NCBI GenBank assembly: GCA_002633005.1
Contig: NMRA01000027.1
Span: forward strand, 1,660,627-1,724,626
Length of the DNA stretch: 64,000 nt
Origin: Phoronis australis
Lineage: Eukaryota; Phoronida; Phoronidae
Direction: 5' to 3'
Under the pieces are notes generated by a model. It made no database searches. It was not told where the DNA came from and saw only the letters and a list, made by a program, of their open reading frames with translations. Shown in pieces: positions 23,105 through 34,187 of this stretch. Position 1 is the stretch's first letter; each line of letters begins with the position of its first letter. A program made the translations under genes and the position numbers.

Positions 23105-25442
23105 CCTTGTAATCTAGTCTCCGTATTTTATTTTTCGTAAAATACATTAATTTACATTTTAAATAAACTCGCATTGTATCTTTTTTCATTGCAGATGTAC
23201 TTATTTCTGTTGTTATTGATATTGCTCTTCTTACTTGTTAACATCTATTCAATTTATGCGTGGTCAGCTATTAGCGGCCCGTGCCTTTGCTGGCCACCCA
23301 GTCATATAACAATGTATGTTTTATATGATTTAAAAAATAAAAGCTTCTCTCTCTATACCTGGGTCTCAAGATGCACACAACAGGCTGTGTTTAGGAAGTC
23401 CCCATTCGCCGTGTGTTATCGCTTGACGAATACTTTGACCGATTGGCATAACCTCTGCCTTCTTGGTGCTGTTTGGTGTGGTCTCCACACCAGATAGAAC
23501 TATATTCAAGAACGTTGTAAGATCTGGTAAAAATGTGGATGACATGATAAATTGCTATTTTTTTCAAAGGTTCATCGAATCAAGCAAAGTAAAAGCACCG
23601 CTACGTCTCTTATCTCATGTTGTGCCTAGATTGCAAGCCCTCGACTTAGCATCGTTAACAGTTATATTTTGAGTTGTCAACTTCTGCAGTGCAGTACTGT
23701 ACTTGTGGTGCGCATCGCATAAACTAAAATTTTTGCGTCATTGTAAAATTTTTCTTGCTTTTACCTATGCATACTGCTTCAACGTGAATTTGTTTACATG
23801 TATCAAACTTGTCGTATTTTTAATTTCACTCAAAGCTCAAAGTAACGAAGTCTTTCTTGTAACTGATTTTCTAATACCGGTGGCAACGTTGCTGAGCCAT
23901 TGAAGATCCCAAAAGTTTTTGACCGGCCAATGGAAATTTAATTTTACAGTCTGAGATTGTCCAAGGTTTACCATATCCAAATTGTGCAGAATGGACGTTC
24001 CTGTAGGTTCCAGTGGCTCCGAATTCTTGGATGACGCCGTCCACTTACTTCGCAAATGACCTCACTCTTATCTAAGGCAGCGGCAAACTAACACCAAGAG
24101 CGAGTCTAGAATTACTGTTAGCAACCGAAAATATCAAGTAGCTGCACTGGTAGATTATACCAAAGAACTTTTGTCAATGAAAAAGAGCGAGAAAATACTA
24201 CAGTCAGAGAAAAAAAAATAGTTAATGCATATATTATCAAGAGGACATATAATTACTTATTTGTTATGCTTGTGAATCATAACTTGCAGATTAATACTGT
24301 TCCACCTGTCAAGGCTAATTAATGATAAAAGATGCTGGTTGGTGTTAATCATGCACGTACAATGTACAATGTATATACGCAGCACATTTGTAACACAAAC
24401 ACAGGGTTGGTTTCTATACTGCATGCTGGGTCGTGAACAACTGCCTCCACCGTTAAATCTGTAATGTGATATCTCCAGTAACTGAGGTAAGTGCCGTATA
24501 CGCTGCACGGTCTTGTTTTTTTTTCTAAGCAAATAGTCAAATAGCTCTTCAATATGTGATCACTTTTTAATTCGTGACATTATTAGTGGTCGTATGTGGA
24601 CTCCAAGGGTATTGTCTGAGGGATGTAACTGACATGGCTGCAGATGAGGTGACAATTCCACTTCAGAATTGTCGATCTAGTGGGGATGCATGTGGGTAAA
24701 TTGTTGCCGAGAAAGAGAGGAGAGGGAGTTGTTTGCCGCTGGAGAGCTATGAGGCTGTTGACTGCGCAATGGGAGAAGGTGTGACGAAATGGCTGTCGAC
24801 TGTGATATGATGTAATGGAATATTCTGGATGACGCAGAAACACTGTTTTCGCTCCTGGATGAATACTAAAAGGATATAAAGTTAACTAAAACCAACTTTT
24901 GATTATTGACAGTATACTAACTGCATGTTTACTTATTACGTGTTTGCGAATGCGATTTTTACATTCGATTTTTACTCAAGTCCTCTGAAGGTAACCACGA
25001 TTACGCCGAAGTACCAAAAAGACAGTTTTCCGGGCAATCGGCATTTATCTGAAAGAATAATTGATGTTATTTAATATATTTTTATTAAAAAACACCTAAT
25101 TTTATCATCCAAAGCATAACCTCGTTTTAGAGCTCAATTTCAGTTAACTGGACGGGGCAAGCAAACTATATCATGTTTCTTTAGGGTCCTCGTTCATCTG
25201 ACGGAGCGGAAAGGTGCCTGTGTCTTCTGAGAGGGGATTTTTTTCACCGACTGAGAGGAAAAATCTACCTCCCGATCACCATCAATAGCACTCCTGCCCT
25301 GTTACAAGCTCTGTCTCAAGTAGCATTCTGCCGTGCTTTCAAATTGTCACCTGTGTGGTTACAGGTGATTTGAACTTCGCGGGAGAGAAATTTTCACTCA
25401 CTAGGGACTCGTGGGGTGAATTTCGCGTGATTTTTCATTTTT
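23105..25442. other. Intronic stretch, possible LINE 3' tail then nothing recognised
   Basis: A hydrophobic open frame at 23174-23497 is preceded by an acceptor-like tract but has no matching donor or domain. It more likely belongs to the LINE tail. The rest carries no supported feature. Confidence 0.4.
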
Positions 25443-25760
25443 TTACACGGGAATAGGGACGACATTCGGCTCCAAAATCGAGAAAAATGCATCATGTTTC
25501 GACCCGTAGTCGTTAAAACAGCCTGTCTGGCCGAAGATTCTCCGGTCGTTCGTATGAGATATGCTCCGGCGGCAGCCGAGATGCGACAAAATATGATCTA
25601 ACTTTTCGAAATCATTTTTAAGTTTTACACGGACATATTTTTCTTCGTCGCGGCGTATGACAACGACCCAACGTTTCCGAATCTCAACGTCCATAGGAAT
25701 TGTGAAACAGACAGTTAAATGTCCGTATTTTTCCAGCCGTTCGACCAACGCGGAGTACAA
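25443..25760 (-). pseudogene. Possible degenerate THAP-like sequence
   Basis: An open frame of about 105 codons has CFTIPMDVEIRKRWVVVIRR, resembling the 'FP-x-D-x-x-x-R-K-x-W-x-x-x-I-R-R' core of THAP domains. It ends with LEPNVVPIPV, like the common 'LKPGAVPTIF' that follows THAP domains. The N-terminal cysteine pair and the V-C-x-x-H-F block are not visible and there is no ATG. The identification is tentative. Confidence 0.3.
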
Positions 25761-28700
25761 CTAAGCCGCGATAAGCCAACAGAGAGCTATCGTAGCGAGC
25801 CTCGTTTTAGAACGCGCCTCCTGCCGGCGTGAATTAGGTCTATAAACAGCATTTTAGCACATTTCCTGTTAAAAATGCTTAACAACAGTGGGGTGTACTA
25901 ATGGCTCACGGAAATAGGCAAACCTCTTGAAATGTTCATGGATGAAGAACACATGTCCCATACATTTCCTACTGCGAAACCGTCGCTGGGAAATTAGTAG
26001 GTGCGGTGGATAATGCGGGAGAACTCCAATCCCAGCCCTCGTCAAACAGCCAAAATAAATCAGTGAACTCGACCTAATCAAACCCAATCGGAGAGATTAA
26101 CTGTGGAATTTGTTCCTCTGTTATAAGTTAATGAAGCACTATGTTGCAATTGAATTTCTCTCCACTATACACATGTACATCAAAAGGCATCCGATGAAGC
26201 GGGTAGAAAGCGCAAATGTGAAATGTTCGCTATATATTTCAGCCAGTGTTTAATTGTCGTCGCTCATGTGCAGGTTATTGCTATGCGTCATATAACGGGA
26301 ATTTAATAGATCAGTTGTAGACGGCAGCGGTTTTTGTACAGTTCTGTTGACGAAGTACCAATTAATGGGGGCCATGAAACAGGCTGATTGAGTTATTATG
26401 GCGGTCTGGCAAGGGAATGCCAGGAAAAAACCGATAACGGTAAACTGTGCAAACGTATCTTTTATGCCATAATTATTTTTTACGCGAGCTGCAGCATTTT
26501 CCGCGATGCACGTCCGTTCCAATCAAAGAAACGGTAGTCTAGAAACGGTGTCTTTCGAATGGTTTGGGTCTCACTCAAATTGATAAGTTTGCGGAAATGA
26601 AACACCTGTTGTTCCATACACGTGTCTCGAATGCCACATATCTGTCATTAAATGGGACCATCAAAAACAATCTACCGCTGTCAGCAGTCAGGCCCTTGTG
26701 ACATTGGACCCAATCTTGTATACAGCTTAACTTCAGATCAGGGGTCTTTCTCGGTAGACACAAAAGCCTTGCGAGTCAGACAATATGATCATGTGTTCCG
26801 CTTGTAATGTATGTCGGTATCTCTTGAATACTTACGCGATCTAGCAAGGAACTTGGTCTTCGTAAAGACGCCTTAGTCACCTTTGTCCTATCTATTTATT
26901 AAAACACTAATTTCGAACCCGGATGTTGAGTGGGCAGCTGCCGTTCGACTCCGTCGGACAGAAACAACTCGAGAGCGGCCGCGAGGTTACCCGCCCCCGC
27001 CCAACGCCTCCTTTCCAATTGTTCCCGCGACGGAAAAGCGCCGGGTTCTGTGGCCGCAAATCCGCCGGCGTGTTTTTTGTTTTCTTTGTCGTATAATGAG
27101 TCGTGGCCTCAGTCGACCCGGCGTGCGCGCTACTTTCTCGATGCCAAATACATTTCAGAGGCTTTCGTCCGCGGCCTGCGTTTATTACTTACTACATTCA
27201 TCAAAAGACCTGTACTTGTGAATTTGAGGTATGGTAATAAAGACACAAAAAGCGTGTATGTATTTCGTAGTATTACCACCATCGCATTTGTGTACGGTGA
27301 AATAATAATGGCATTCAAATAAATGAAATTAGATAAGGGAAAAAAGAATGGATGACAATAGGAAAAAATGCTTAAAAGCCTTGATAACAGCACAGTTTTT
27401 ACATGATATTTTTGTTTCCTAACTGAACCATGTATCACCAAGGCAACTTCCCATGTCTAGCGCAAACCGGCTAAAGCTGTTTCCCTTACACTAGCTGGAA
27501 CCCGTGCCAACTTTCAACCTATGACTTTACTCTTGATTTAAATGTGAGTCAGTTGATCGTCGAGTCTTGACTCTAAGTTATGACAGCATTTCGTCGTATA
27601 GCTTGTTGAAAACTGAGGAAAATCCAGTCAGGTCTTTTGCTTTCATAAAAACCTGTCTTATTATTTTCTTTACCGGGGCAGAATTCTGTTTCCGCCACTA
27701 ACAATACATTGAAACCATCAACGACTCAACATAACGGCTTCAAATTTTATTGGCCATGGGTTGATCAAACTCAAAATTGCGAAATCGAAAATGGCACAAG
27801 TGTCATCGACTGATGAAACTTCTGTAATGTTCTGCGTTGGACAGACAAAATCAAAGCCCGAGTTTGACGGGATGATTTTATTTACTAATTCCAGTTGGAA
27901 CCTCAGTGAAAACTTTGAATCCTTGTGAGAACCGTGTGAGAACTGTAAATCTATGAAAATACACAAAATACTCTAAATACATGACAATATTATATAAAAC
28001 AGAATCTAAATTAAATTATTAACAATAGTCACTCTAAGAAACTAGTCAAAATTACTCAAATCTAACTGAATCGGTATATGAACTTTAAATCAAAATTACC
28101 AAACAAAACTTATTATATCCTAGGACATTTCATAGCTCATAAACTCTAATGAGACTTACAGCAATTGCTCCCTTTGATCTTATCCACTCATGAACATCCA
28201 ATTCTTGTTTTTTGTATCAGTATGATCCTTGTCAGTGACTGAACACACTCCTTGAAACTCTACAGACTTGGTGATCTGCATAAAATACTTGATTCTCCGA
28301 AGTTACTGAGCTTCCTCGTCTCCTAACTTTTTCTTTTGAGAATGACGCTTATGTTTGCTCCAGAAATATTTATACTCTAAGATATGAATAAACATCACAT
28401 GGACACTGGTCAAGGCATAAGTACATAGGTGTGGGTGTTTCTTAGAATCAACCCATCTAAAGATGACCACTCCAAAACATATTTTGATGATCATATCCTG
28501 TTTGTCAGAACTACACTGAGAACTTAGCAGAACTAAAGCTTTTCTGAAGAAATTGCGCAATACTCAAGTTCACAACAAGTTGTTTACGATAACAAGTCCT
28601 GTTCTAAAATATTTGTGACTTTCAAAATAGTTAACTGGTATTAATTAACACATTTGTTCATAAACTTAATCATCGATTAATTGTTACATAATTCTTCAAG

Positions 28701-29262
28701 TTGCTAGTTTCCACATGTCAGGAAGGGACCCCTACTTGTACGTGAGTGACTCTTTAATGTGTCGTGAATGCTGCGTTTACCCGTGCAACATTCGGCAATG
28801 TGTGATGGTTTCAATTTATAAATCTTAGGGGTTTTGTTGTGTTGCTGATGGTTTCGATATTTTTGATGGTAATTGAAATAGATTCTTATCAGGCAAGGCA
28901 TCAATGAAACCTCTAGTCTGGTCGGCTAGGTACATGTACGTGCACTCTTCGGCGTAATTCGCATGTGTTGTCACAGACACGTGCTCCACACGATTTTGAC
29001 TGCTAGCATGCCAGTAAAGGAAATAAAGCATTTGCTAGACGTAAGGATGTGAATTCGCTTAACTTTTATCAGCGCAATGGGTCAACAGTGGCATAATCGA
29101 CCAACAGTCAACGAACGGTGCCTTCCAGAACTGTGTTTTAAAAAACGTGATGATTAAGTTGAAAGCACGGTGCAGCACGGGAGAATGAATGTATGCATTT
29201 TGGCATATATAATATCCGACACTTGTCTTTACCAATGCAGTTTCTGCCCTGTTCATTCACAG
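25761..29262. other. Distal part of intron 1, mostly featureless
   Basis: AT-rich with scattered chance frames. One GC- and CpG-rich patch lies at 26925-27180. No repeat termini or exons identified. Confidence 0.5.
26925..27180. promoter_or_regulatory. CpG-rich patch, possible internal promoter
   Basis: About 250 bp with many CG dinucleotides (for example GAGAGCGGCCGCGAGG and GCGCCGGG) stands out from the AT-rich intron. It lies ~2.1 kb upstream of the transmembrane exon. It could be an internal promoter or simply a GC-rich repeat. No core promoter element is clear. Confidence 0.25.
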
Positions 29263-29495
29263 GTATGGATCCTCCGGACTACGAGGATTCTCCGACGAAC
29301 GCCCCAGTTCCAGAAGTGAAGTCCACTCTTCAACCACTGGCTCTGACCTGTCTACTATTTGGCATACTCGTTCTAGTGGGCGCAATGATTTGCATGTGCA
29401 TACGGGACTATGTGCGCTACAAGAGACAAGTAGTGCCTAAAAAGAAACGAGAAAAGCTAACAGACTGTCAACAGTCTGAATTAAAAGGCGAAGTG
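29263..29495 (+). CDS. EGF-repeat transmembrane protein, exon 2 (membrane span)
   Basis: The acceptor TTCACAG precedes 29263. GT completes the Ser codon begun in exon 1. The exon encodes an acidic, Pro-rich juxtamembrane stretch (MDPPDYEDSPTNAPVPEV), then a hydrophobic span LALTCLLFGILVLVGAMI with CMCI at its inner edge. A strongly basic stop-transfer segment follows (RDYVRYKRQ, PKKKREK). The order fits a type I single-pass protein. The donor after GAA GTG (GTAGGT at 29496) is phase 0 and matches exon 3. The Cys residues at the membrane edge are possible palmitoylation sites, which is inference. Confidence 0.85.
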
Positions 29496-30296
29496 GTAGG
29501 TAGATATATGACAGTAATAGGACAACATAAAGCTATTCACTGTAGGTTTAAACTTTCATAAGCTTTCTTCAGGTGTTTTCTTTGCTTGTTCTTGTTAGCG
29601 TTGGGGATAAACTCGGTATACAGTTGCAGAAATAATCTACCAATTTTCATTTTGCATGTACTGTAGTATAATTGCCCTAACATCTGGGTAAAACTGTGCA
29701 AAAACAAACTGGTGCAAATCCTTGGGTATACAAGCTTGTTATCATTGCTAAATAACCTTGATGTCGCTAAATTTTGAAGCTAAATTCAACCAAGCTTACA
29801 TAGGTAACTTTGTCCTTCATTTAATATCTAATTATAATGAGTGAATAAAGATTGAATAACCTATGCACATGATCACGCTACGTGCATTTTCTCTGAAAGT
29901 GAAGCACTAAGGAGATTCGGTAACGAGATAGAATGGACGAAAACAGGAACACGAAAACCCTTCGTGACATTACAATGATAACTCACGCTACACCCCGTTC
30001 CTTCGTCAGTTGCTAAAATGCGGAAGCCGTGACGAAGAGGCCACCACCATTCAGTTTAGTTCTCAGGAGCAATTCACCTGTAAGTATGCCGAAAACGCGG
30101 GTACGTTGGTAGATAACATGAAACCAACAATCATTAGGAGTCCGTAACGAAAGGATCTCCAACTGTCATTAATCTAGCTCACGGCGATTCTAACTTAAGA
30201 GCAGTTCCCATTCACGAGTGCCGTGAAGGGAAGACCTGACAGAGCGGTCCTGCAATTGCGTTCGTCACAGTTTACAAGTAAACGCTTATATTTCAG
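29496..30296 (+). other. Intron 2 of the EGF-repeat gene
   Basis: Runs from the GTAGGT donor to the acceptor TATATTTCAG. Phase 0. Nothing else recognised inside. Confidence 0.75.
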
Positions 30297-30677
30297 GCAA
30301 TGGAGGACGAAGAGGTTTTGTCAGAAAAAACGGGACTCTTGCATTTCGGCGAAGATGAGTTAGAGGTTTTAGAATCTATGCTGACGTCACCAGAAAAGCG
30401 TTGTGCCGATTGGTTAAAAGATACTGACGTCTTCGGAAATGTGGAGCCATTGGATCAAAGAGTCTACCACAAAGATTTTCCCCCTTCCGACGAAACTGCT
30501 CAGAACAAAACGGTCCCTCGTCGTTTATCTGAAATCGAGGCAAAGTTTAATTCTCATGAGTTTCCTTATGATCGGTTATATAGACCGAGTATTTCGACTA
30601 AAGATCAAAGCATCGAAATTAAAACTAATTCGACTAAACCGGAAGATAAGTCACAGAAGAAATGGCCGGCTGCGTGA
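30297..30677 (+). CDS. EGF-repeat transmembrane protein, exon 3 (cytoplasmic tail, stop)
   Basis: Follows a pyrimidine-rich acceptor and reads 126 codons to TGA at 30675-30677. With exons 1 and 2 the total is 5,814 nt, exactly in frame. The tail is acidic at first (MEDEEVLSEKTGLLHFGEDE), then mixed polar, and ends KKWPAA. E-K-T-G-L-L matches the acidic dileucine sorting pattern and Y-D-R-L matches Y-x-x-hydrophobic, suggesting clathrin-mediated traffic. I see no ankyrin repeats, PDZ ligand or kinase motif. The tail resembles no family I recognise. Confidence 0.8.
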   Translation, partial: AMEDEEVLSEKTGLLHFGEDELEVLESMLTSPEKRCADWLKDTDVFGNVEPLDQRVYHKDFPPSDETAQNKTVPRRLSEIEAKFNSHEFPYDRLYRPSISTKDQSIEIKTNSTKPEDKSQKKWPAA

Positions 30678-31618
30678 AATGCTACTCGTTTAATTCAGAC
30701 ATCCCAAAAGAAAACTCTAAATCAAACAGTAATCAACCCGAAGAGTAAATGGAACTGGAAAAGATGACGTCTAGGTGTGTGTTTCACGGAAGCATCTGCA
30801 TGAGTTAGCCGTCTCCTTTGTAAAAACATTGACAGTTGTGTGAGTGCTTGGCATTTGATTAGTTGGAGAAATGCAGATTTGTTGACAACTTACCTCGACG
30901 TTCACAATGAAAGGTGTGAGTTGTGTGTTTTGTAAACGTTGCGTATGCTGGCTTGCGATTGTCTTGACGATTATTTATGAATGAATGAAGTGTCAACATT
31001 TCTGTTTTTGCTATTTGGTGACTTTATTCTCTGATCAAGTCTTTTGTGCGCATGTCCATCAGAACATTGACACAATGAATGCGTCCAATCTGAACACAAA
31101 AGCCATTTCGGTAGTGAACGGAGGTCAAAGCTCACAAATTCTGTAAGATCTGGCCCATGTCCGATTCCAACGAAGCTGCAAAACCATTATTGTTGAAGGC
31201 CTAAAATCAGATGAAACTGAGTGTAAAACTTGAAAAGAATCCTACGCTAACACCGGCCTCACCGCTTGAGACTGGGAACTCGGTCGGTTTGCGCACTTTG
31301 AAATCTTACAGCACTGATCAAAGATATGCTGTTGTAGCTAATTACATCGCCTTATGCTACTGATGTTATCTGGTTCTAGTAACCAAACACATCATAAATA
31401 CACTGGGGGCGACCATAGTATTTAAAATTTTCGTTTTGTTTTATAATTAGCCAATTCGAATAGTTCTCGAAAAATGCACGTGATCTGGTTTCCAAATTTT
31501 GAAAATCCGGCAAGAAATGTGACTTTTGTAACCTAATTATAGTATAATCTCGCCATATTATGCTCCTCATTAATTCTGCTGAGTGTGCAACATAATTGGG
31601 TCAACTACCAAACTCTTA
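30678..31618 (+). other. 3' flank of the EGF-repeat gene
   Basis: Presumably begins with the 3' untranslated region. I did not see a convincing AATAAA close to the stop, so the transcript end is not placed. Confidence 0.4.
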
Positions 31619-32081
31619 AGGCCTTTTCATACATGTACTGACTTAACTCCGGTGTGAGAGGATCGTCGACGTAAACGGAGAAGTTAGTTTCGGTAGTTAA
31701 CGGTAGGCGACGATGTTGCCATCGAAGTAATCGCAAGGTAGCGCTCCACGCTAAAGCTTTTTTTAAACGTGACAATTTGGGAACATTTAATATGCTAATT
31801 GACATAAGACTTATTTTTAATTCGATTGGTAATTATTGGAGCAAAATAAAATAACGATTAGCGACTACGCTACCCTTTAATTGTTGACGATAACTGTGGC
31901 ACCTGGCGATAACTTCAATGGGACCGAAATTGACCGTTCATACTGCATGGCAGCGTCGACGCACGTGTTTAGTGCAAAGTTAACTGGCGCTTTTAACTTC
32001 GATCCATGACCGAAGCTAACCATTCATACTGATCGCAACTCCCCAAAACATCGATTCGTCGACGTTAGTATGAAAGGCCCA
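31619..32081. mobile_element. 463-bp inverted-repeat element (family at 40736), copy 1
   Basis: Left end AGGCCTTTTCATAC and right end GTATGAAAGGCCC form an inverted pair, with TTA immediately outside both ends. The interior matches 40736-41233 over nearly its whole length (for example AATTTGGGAACATT, and AACTCCCCAAAACATCG near the right end). TTA/TAA duplications with GGGCC-rich ends fit PIF/Harbinger-type MITEs. That superfamily call is inference. Confidence 0.7.
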
Positions 32082-32496
32082 TTAGGCAGAGCTGGATTTT
32101 GTGGTAAGCTAAGAGTCATTGTACAATTCTTGGCATGAAGATATTGATATTGAAGTGTAGTATTTTGCTGGAACTTAGCCTTTCACTTCTGAGTAGTGTA
32201 CTCACAAAATTGCGCATTGAAATTCAAAACTTTTTTGCTGGCGTGTCTTAATTAACCTCGTTGCAATAATTAAATTTCATTGTGCCGGTATAATTTGATG
32301 ACAAAGTTTAGATGACAATGCAGTAGGAAATTTAAGCTGGCGTCCAGTCCCAGCAATTTTGATCTTGAAGGTGTTGCATATTTGCGCGTGTGCTCAGTGA
32401 GGAAAATTTTGATGATACGAAAATACCCAAAGTGTTGCTACCGATGCTTGTGCTGTAGGCCTGCTTCTTTTTTGAGACAAGCACGGAACACAAGGT

Positions 32497-33070
32497 AGGA
32501 GAATGCCACTCGATTTCATTAGTCTTTTTGCCGTGTTAATCGGTCTATATCCACATCGCCTCGCATACGGTCGACCTTACCTTGCCAAGAGGTGTCGCGT
32601 TAATCAGTGAAGAAGGTGAAAAACAACGCTAGCGACGTCAGTGGTTCATATACAGAGTGAATGCCGCTATGTTGCTGTGCATCGTTTCCCACTTGTCCGA
32701 ACCGTATGCAGGTGCAAGGAAAGGCGGCATATCGTTTTTCGACTTCCTCGAGAGCCCGAAATGCTTAGGAAGCCGCTCGCGGTAGTGAAGAATGAAAAGT
32801 ACGCTGTAAATAGCAAGTATGAGGCCGTGAAACTTCTCCTTATCTGTGGCCTGCACACGTCGACAGTGCCTGACGAATGCTGGCTTACCAAATAACTCCA
32901 TACGTTCCGTTGTCTGAGCTTGTTCAAGGCGCCTCTCTAGTATTTCTTCATCACTGTATTCCTGTTCGAATTGATTGCCTATAAAACTTAAAGTCATATG
33001 ATCCGTTTGTAGACGTTTTAAAAACATCGTGAATCTGCATAAAAACCATTGAAACATACTCTCTGACACT
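32497..33070 (+). mobile_element. Kolobok/T2-like relic, copy B (right end lost)
   Basis: The left part (AGGAGAATGCCACT near 32497) and the following ~570 bp match copies A and C, including the THAP region at 32669-32895. No matching right terminus was found, so the copy is truncated. Its first THAP cysteine codon is TGC, unlike the Tyr codons of A and C, but the C-x4-C spacing is disrupted by an insertion. A 143-codon minus-strand frame (32638-33069) runs antisense to the THAP relic. Confidence 0.6.
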
Positions 33071-33432
33071 TAATTAGAACTTTTCGTAAGTATGGGGTCG
33101 ATCTGCTGCCTGTACATATTTTTTCTTTTATTTTTTATTTTCTTAAAATCTGCATGATCAAAACAAACGAATGTTGCCCATAATGCTGTGCGGTTTGACC
33201 TTTCGGCAACTAATCAGCTGTTTCCGGTACTGCTCCGAAGAAGAGAAGTTCGCCTTAACCAGGTAATTTATTCGTTTCTTGAACATTTTGATGACGATAT
33301 TGCTCCCTGTATGAGCTGAACAGTCTAACTATTACTCTTAGAATTAGATGAAACCATTACCTGTGGGAAAATTACGTACTCAATTTGATAGTAATCGTTG
33401 TGATCGAGTCGAGGGAGTCTGCAGCGGTACCC

Positions 33433-33548
33433 ACCCAAGCAGGTATCGAAATTCAGCTAGGTACCACTGTGTGTTTTTCTTCAATAGAGCCCGAAATTCA
33501 CACAGCCAGGGTAGTATATTTAGTATACAGATTTGTACCAAGGATAGC
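33433..33548. repeat. Fragment of the 9-bp-duplication element family
   Basis: CAGCTAGGTACCACTGTGTG and the following ~60 bp match 50819-50885. ACAGATTTGTACCAAGGATA near 33545 matches the right end of the elements at 41355 and 50782. The left terminus is not preserved. Confidence 0.55.
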
Positions 33549-33756
33549 CCTAGCCCTATCAATGGAGTGTAATGTCATTGTGGTTGGATAGACCCTGTTT
33601 GTCACTCGATGGTCGTGAGTTGAATTTCTACCTGCTGGCAGTTTTCAGACTTTGGACTTGAATTGCAAAACTATTCGTGGTTTTTCATTGCCATAAGAAA
33701 ACCATCGTCTATCACCAGAGACTCTATATACACACTCTACTTGTATATTGTACTAG

Positions 33757-34182
33757 CAGGGGCACATTGGAGGATTTAGGGGGGGGGGGCAAGAGGGCCA
33801 TGGCCCCCCTAAAATTCTCCCAGATACCATTTGGCAGTTCGGGGTGCAAATTGCTGATTAGCACATGCACCTTGAACAAACCCTGTTTACCGTTTATGTT
33901 TTTTTAGTAATAAGATCCACAAACCCAAAAATTCGACACCCCCGCATTCCTACATCAGGCTGGGCTCGCGCATGTCGCAAAATTCTGGTTATTCCTGTGC
34001 CCTGGCCCCCCTAACTCAAAATACTGGATTCGCCCCTGGGGCAGATCCAGGATTTTGAGTTGGGGGAACAGGGCAGAGTATTGGCCAGGATTTAGTTCAC
34101 CAAACATTTGCACCCCCGAACTGCCAAATGGGAACTGTGAGAATTTTAGGGAGGCCATAGCCCCCCTCTAAATCCACCACTG
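33757..34182. mobile_element. Foldback form of the 5-bp-duplication MITE (ACTAG)
   Basis: A full copy (33757 to about 34040) is followed by an inverted partial copy ending at 34182. The pair is flanked by ACTAG on both sides (33752-33756 and 34183-34187), so it inserted as one head-to-head unit. Ends are CAGGGGC... and ...CCACCACTG. Related to 22786-23104 and 42432-42728. Confidence 0.75.
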
Positions 34183-34187
34183 ACTAG

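Larger units (their letters stand above)
5511..29262 (+). other. Intron 1 of the EGF-repeat gene
   Basis: The donor is GTAAGT at 5511 and the acceptor is a pyrimidine-rich tract ending TTCACAG before 29263. Phase is 1 on both sides: the split codon A+GT encodes Ser. The intron is packed with mobile-element remnants listed separately. Additional small exons inside it cannot be excluded, but none with EGF cysteines was seen. Confidence 0.75.

Noticed and set aside
26883-27322. Protein-coding frames in the CpG-rich patch
   Set aside because: Two overlapping frames exist only because GC-rich sequence lacks stops. Their Arg/Pro-rich products resemble no domain.
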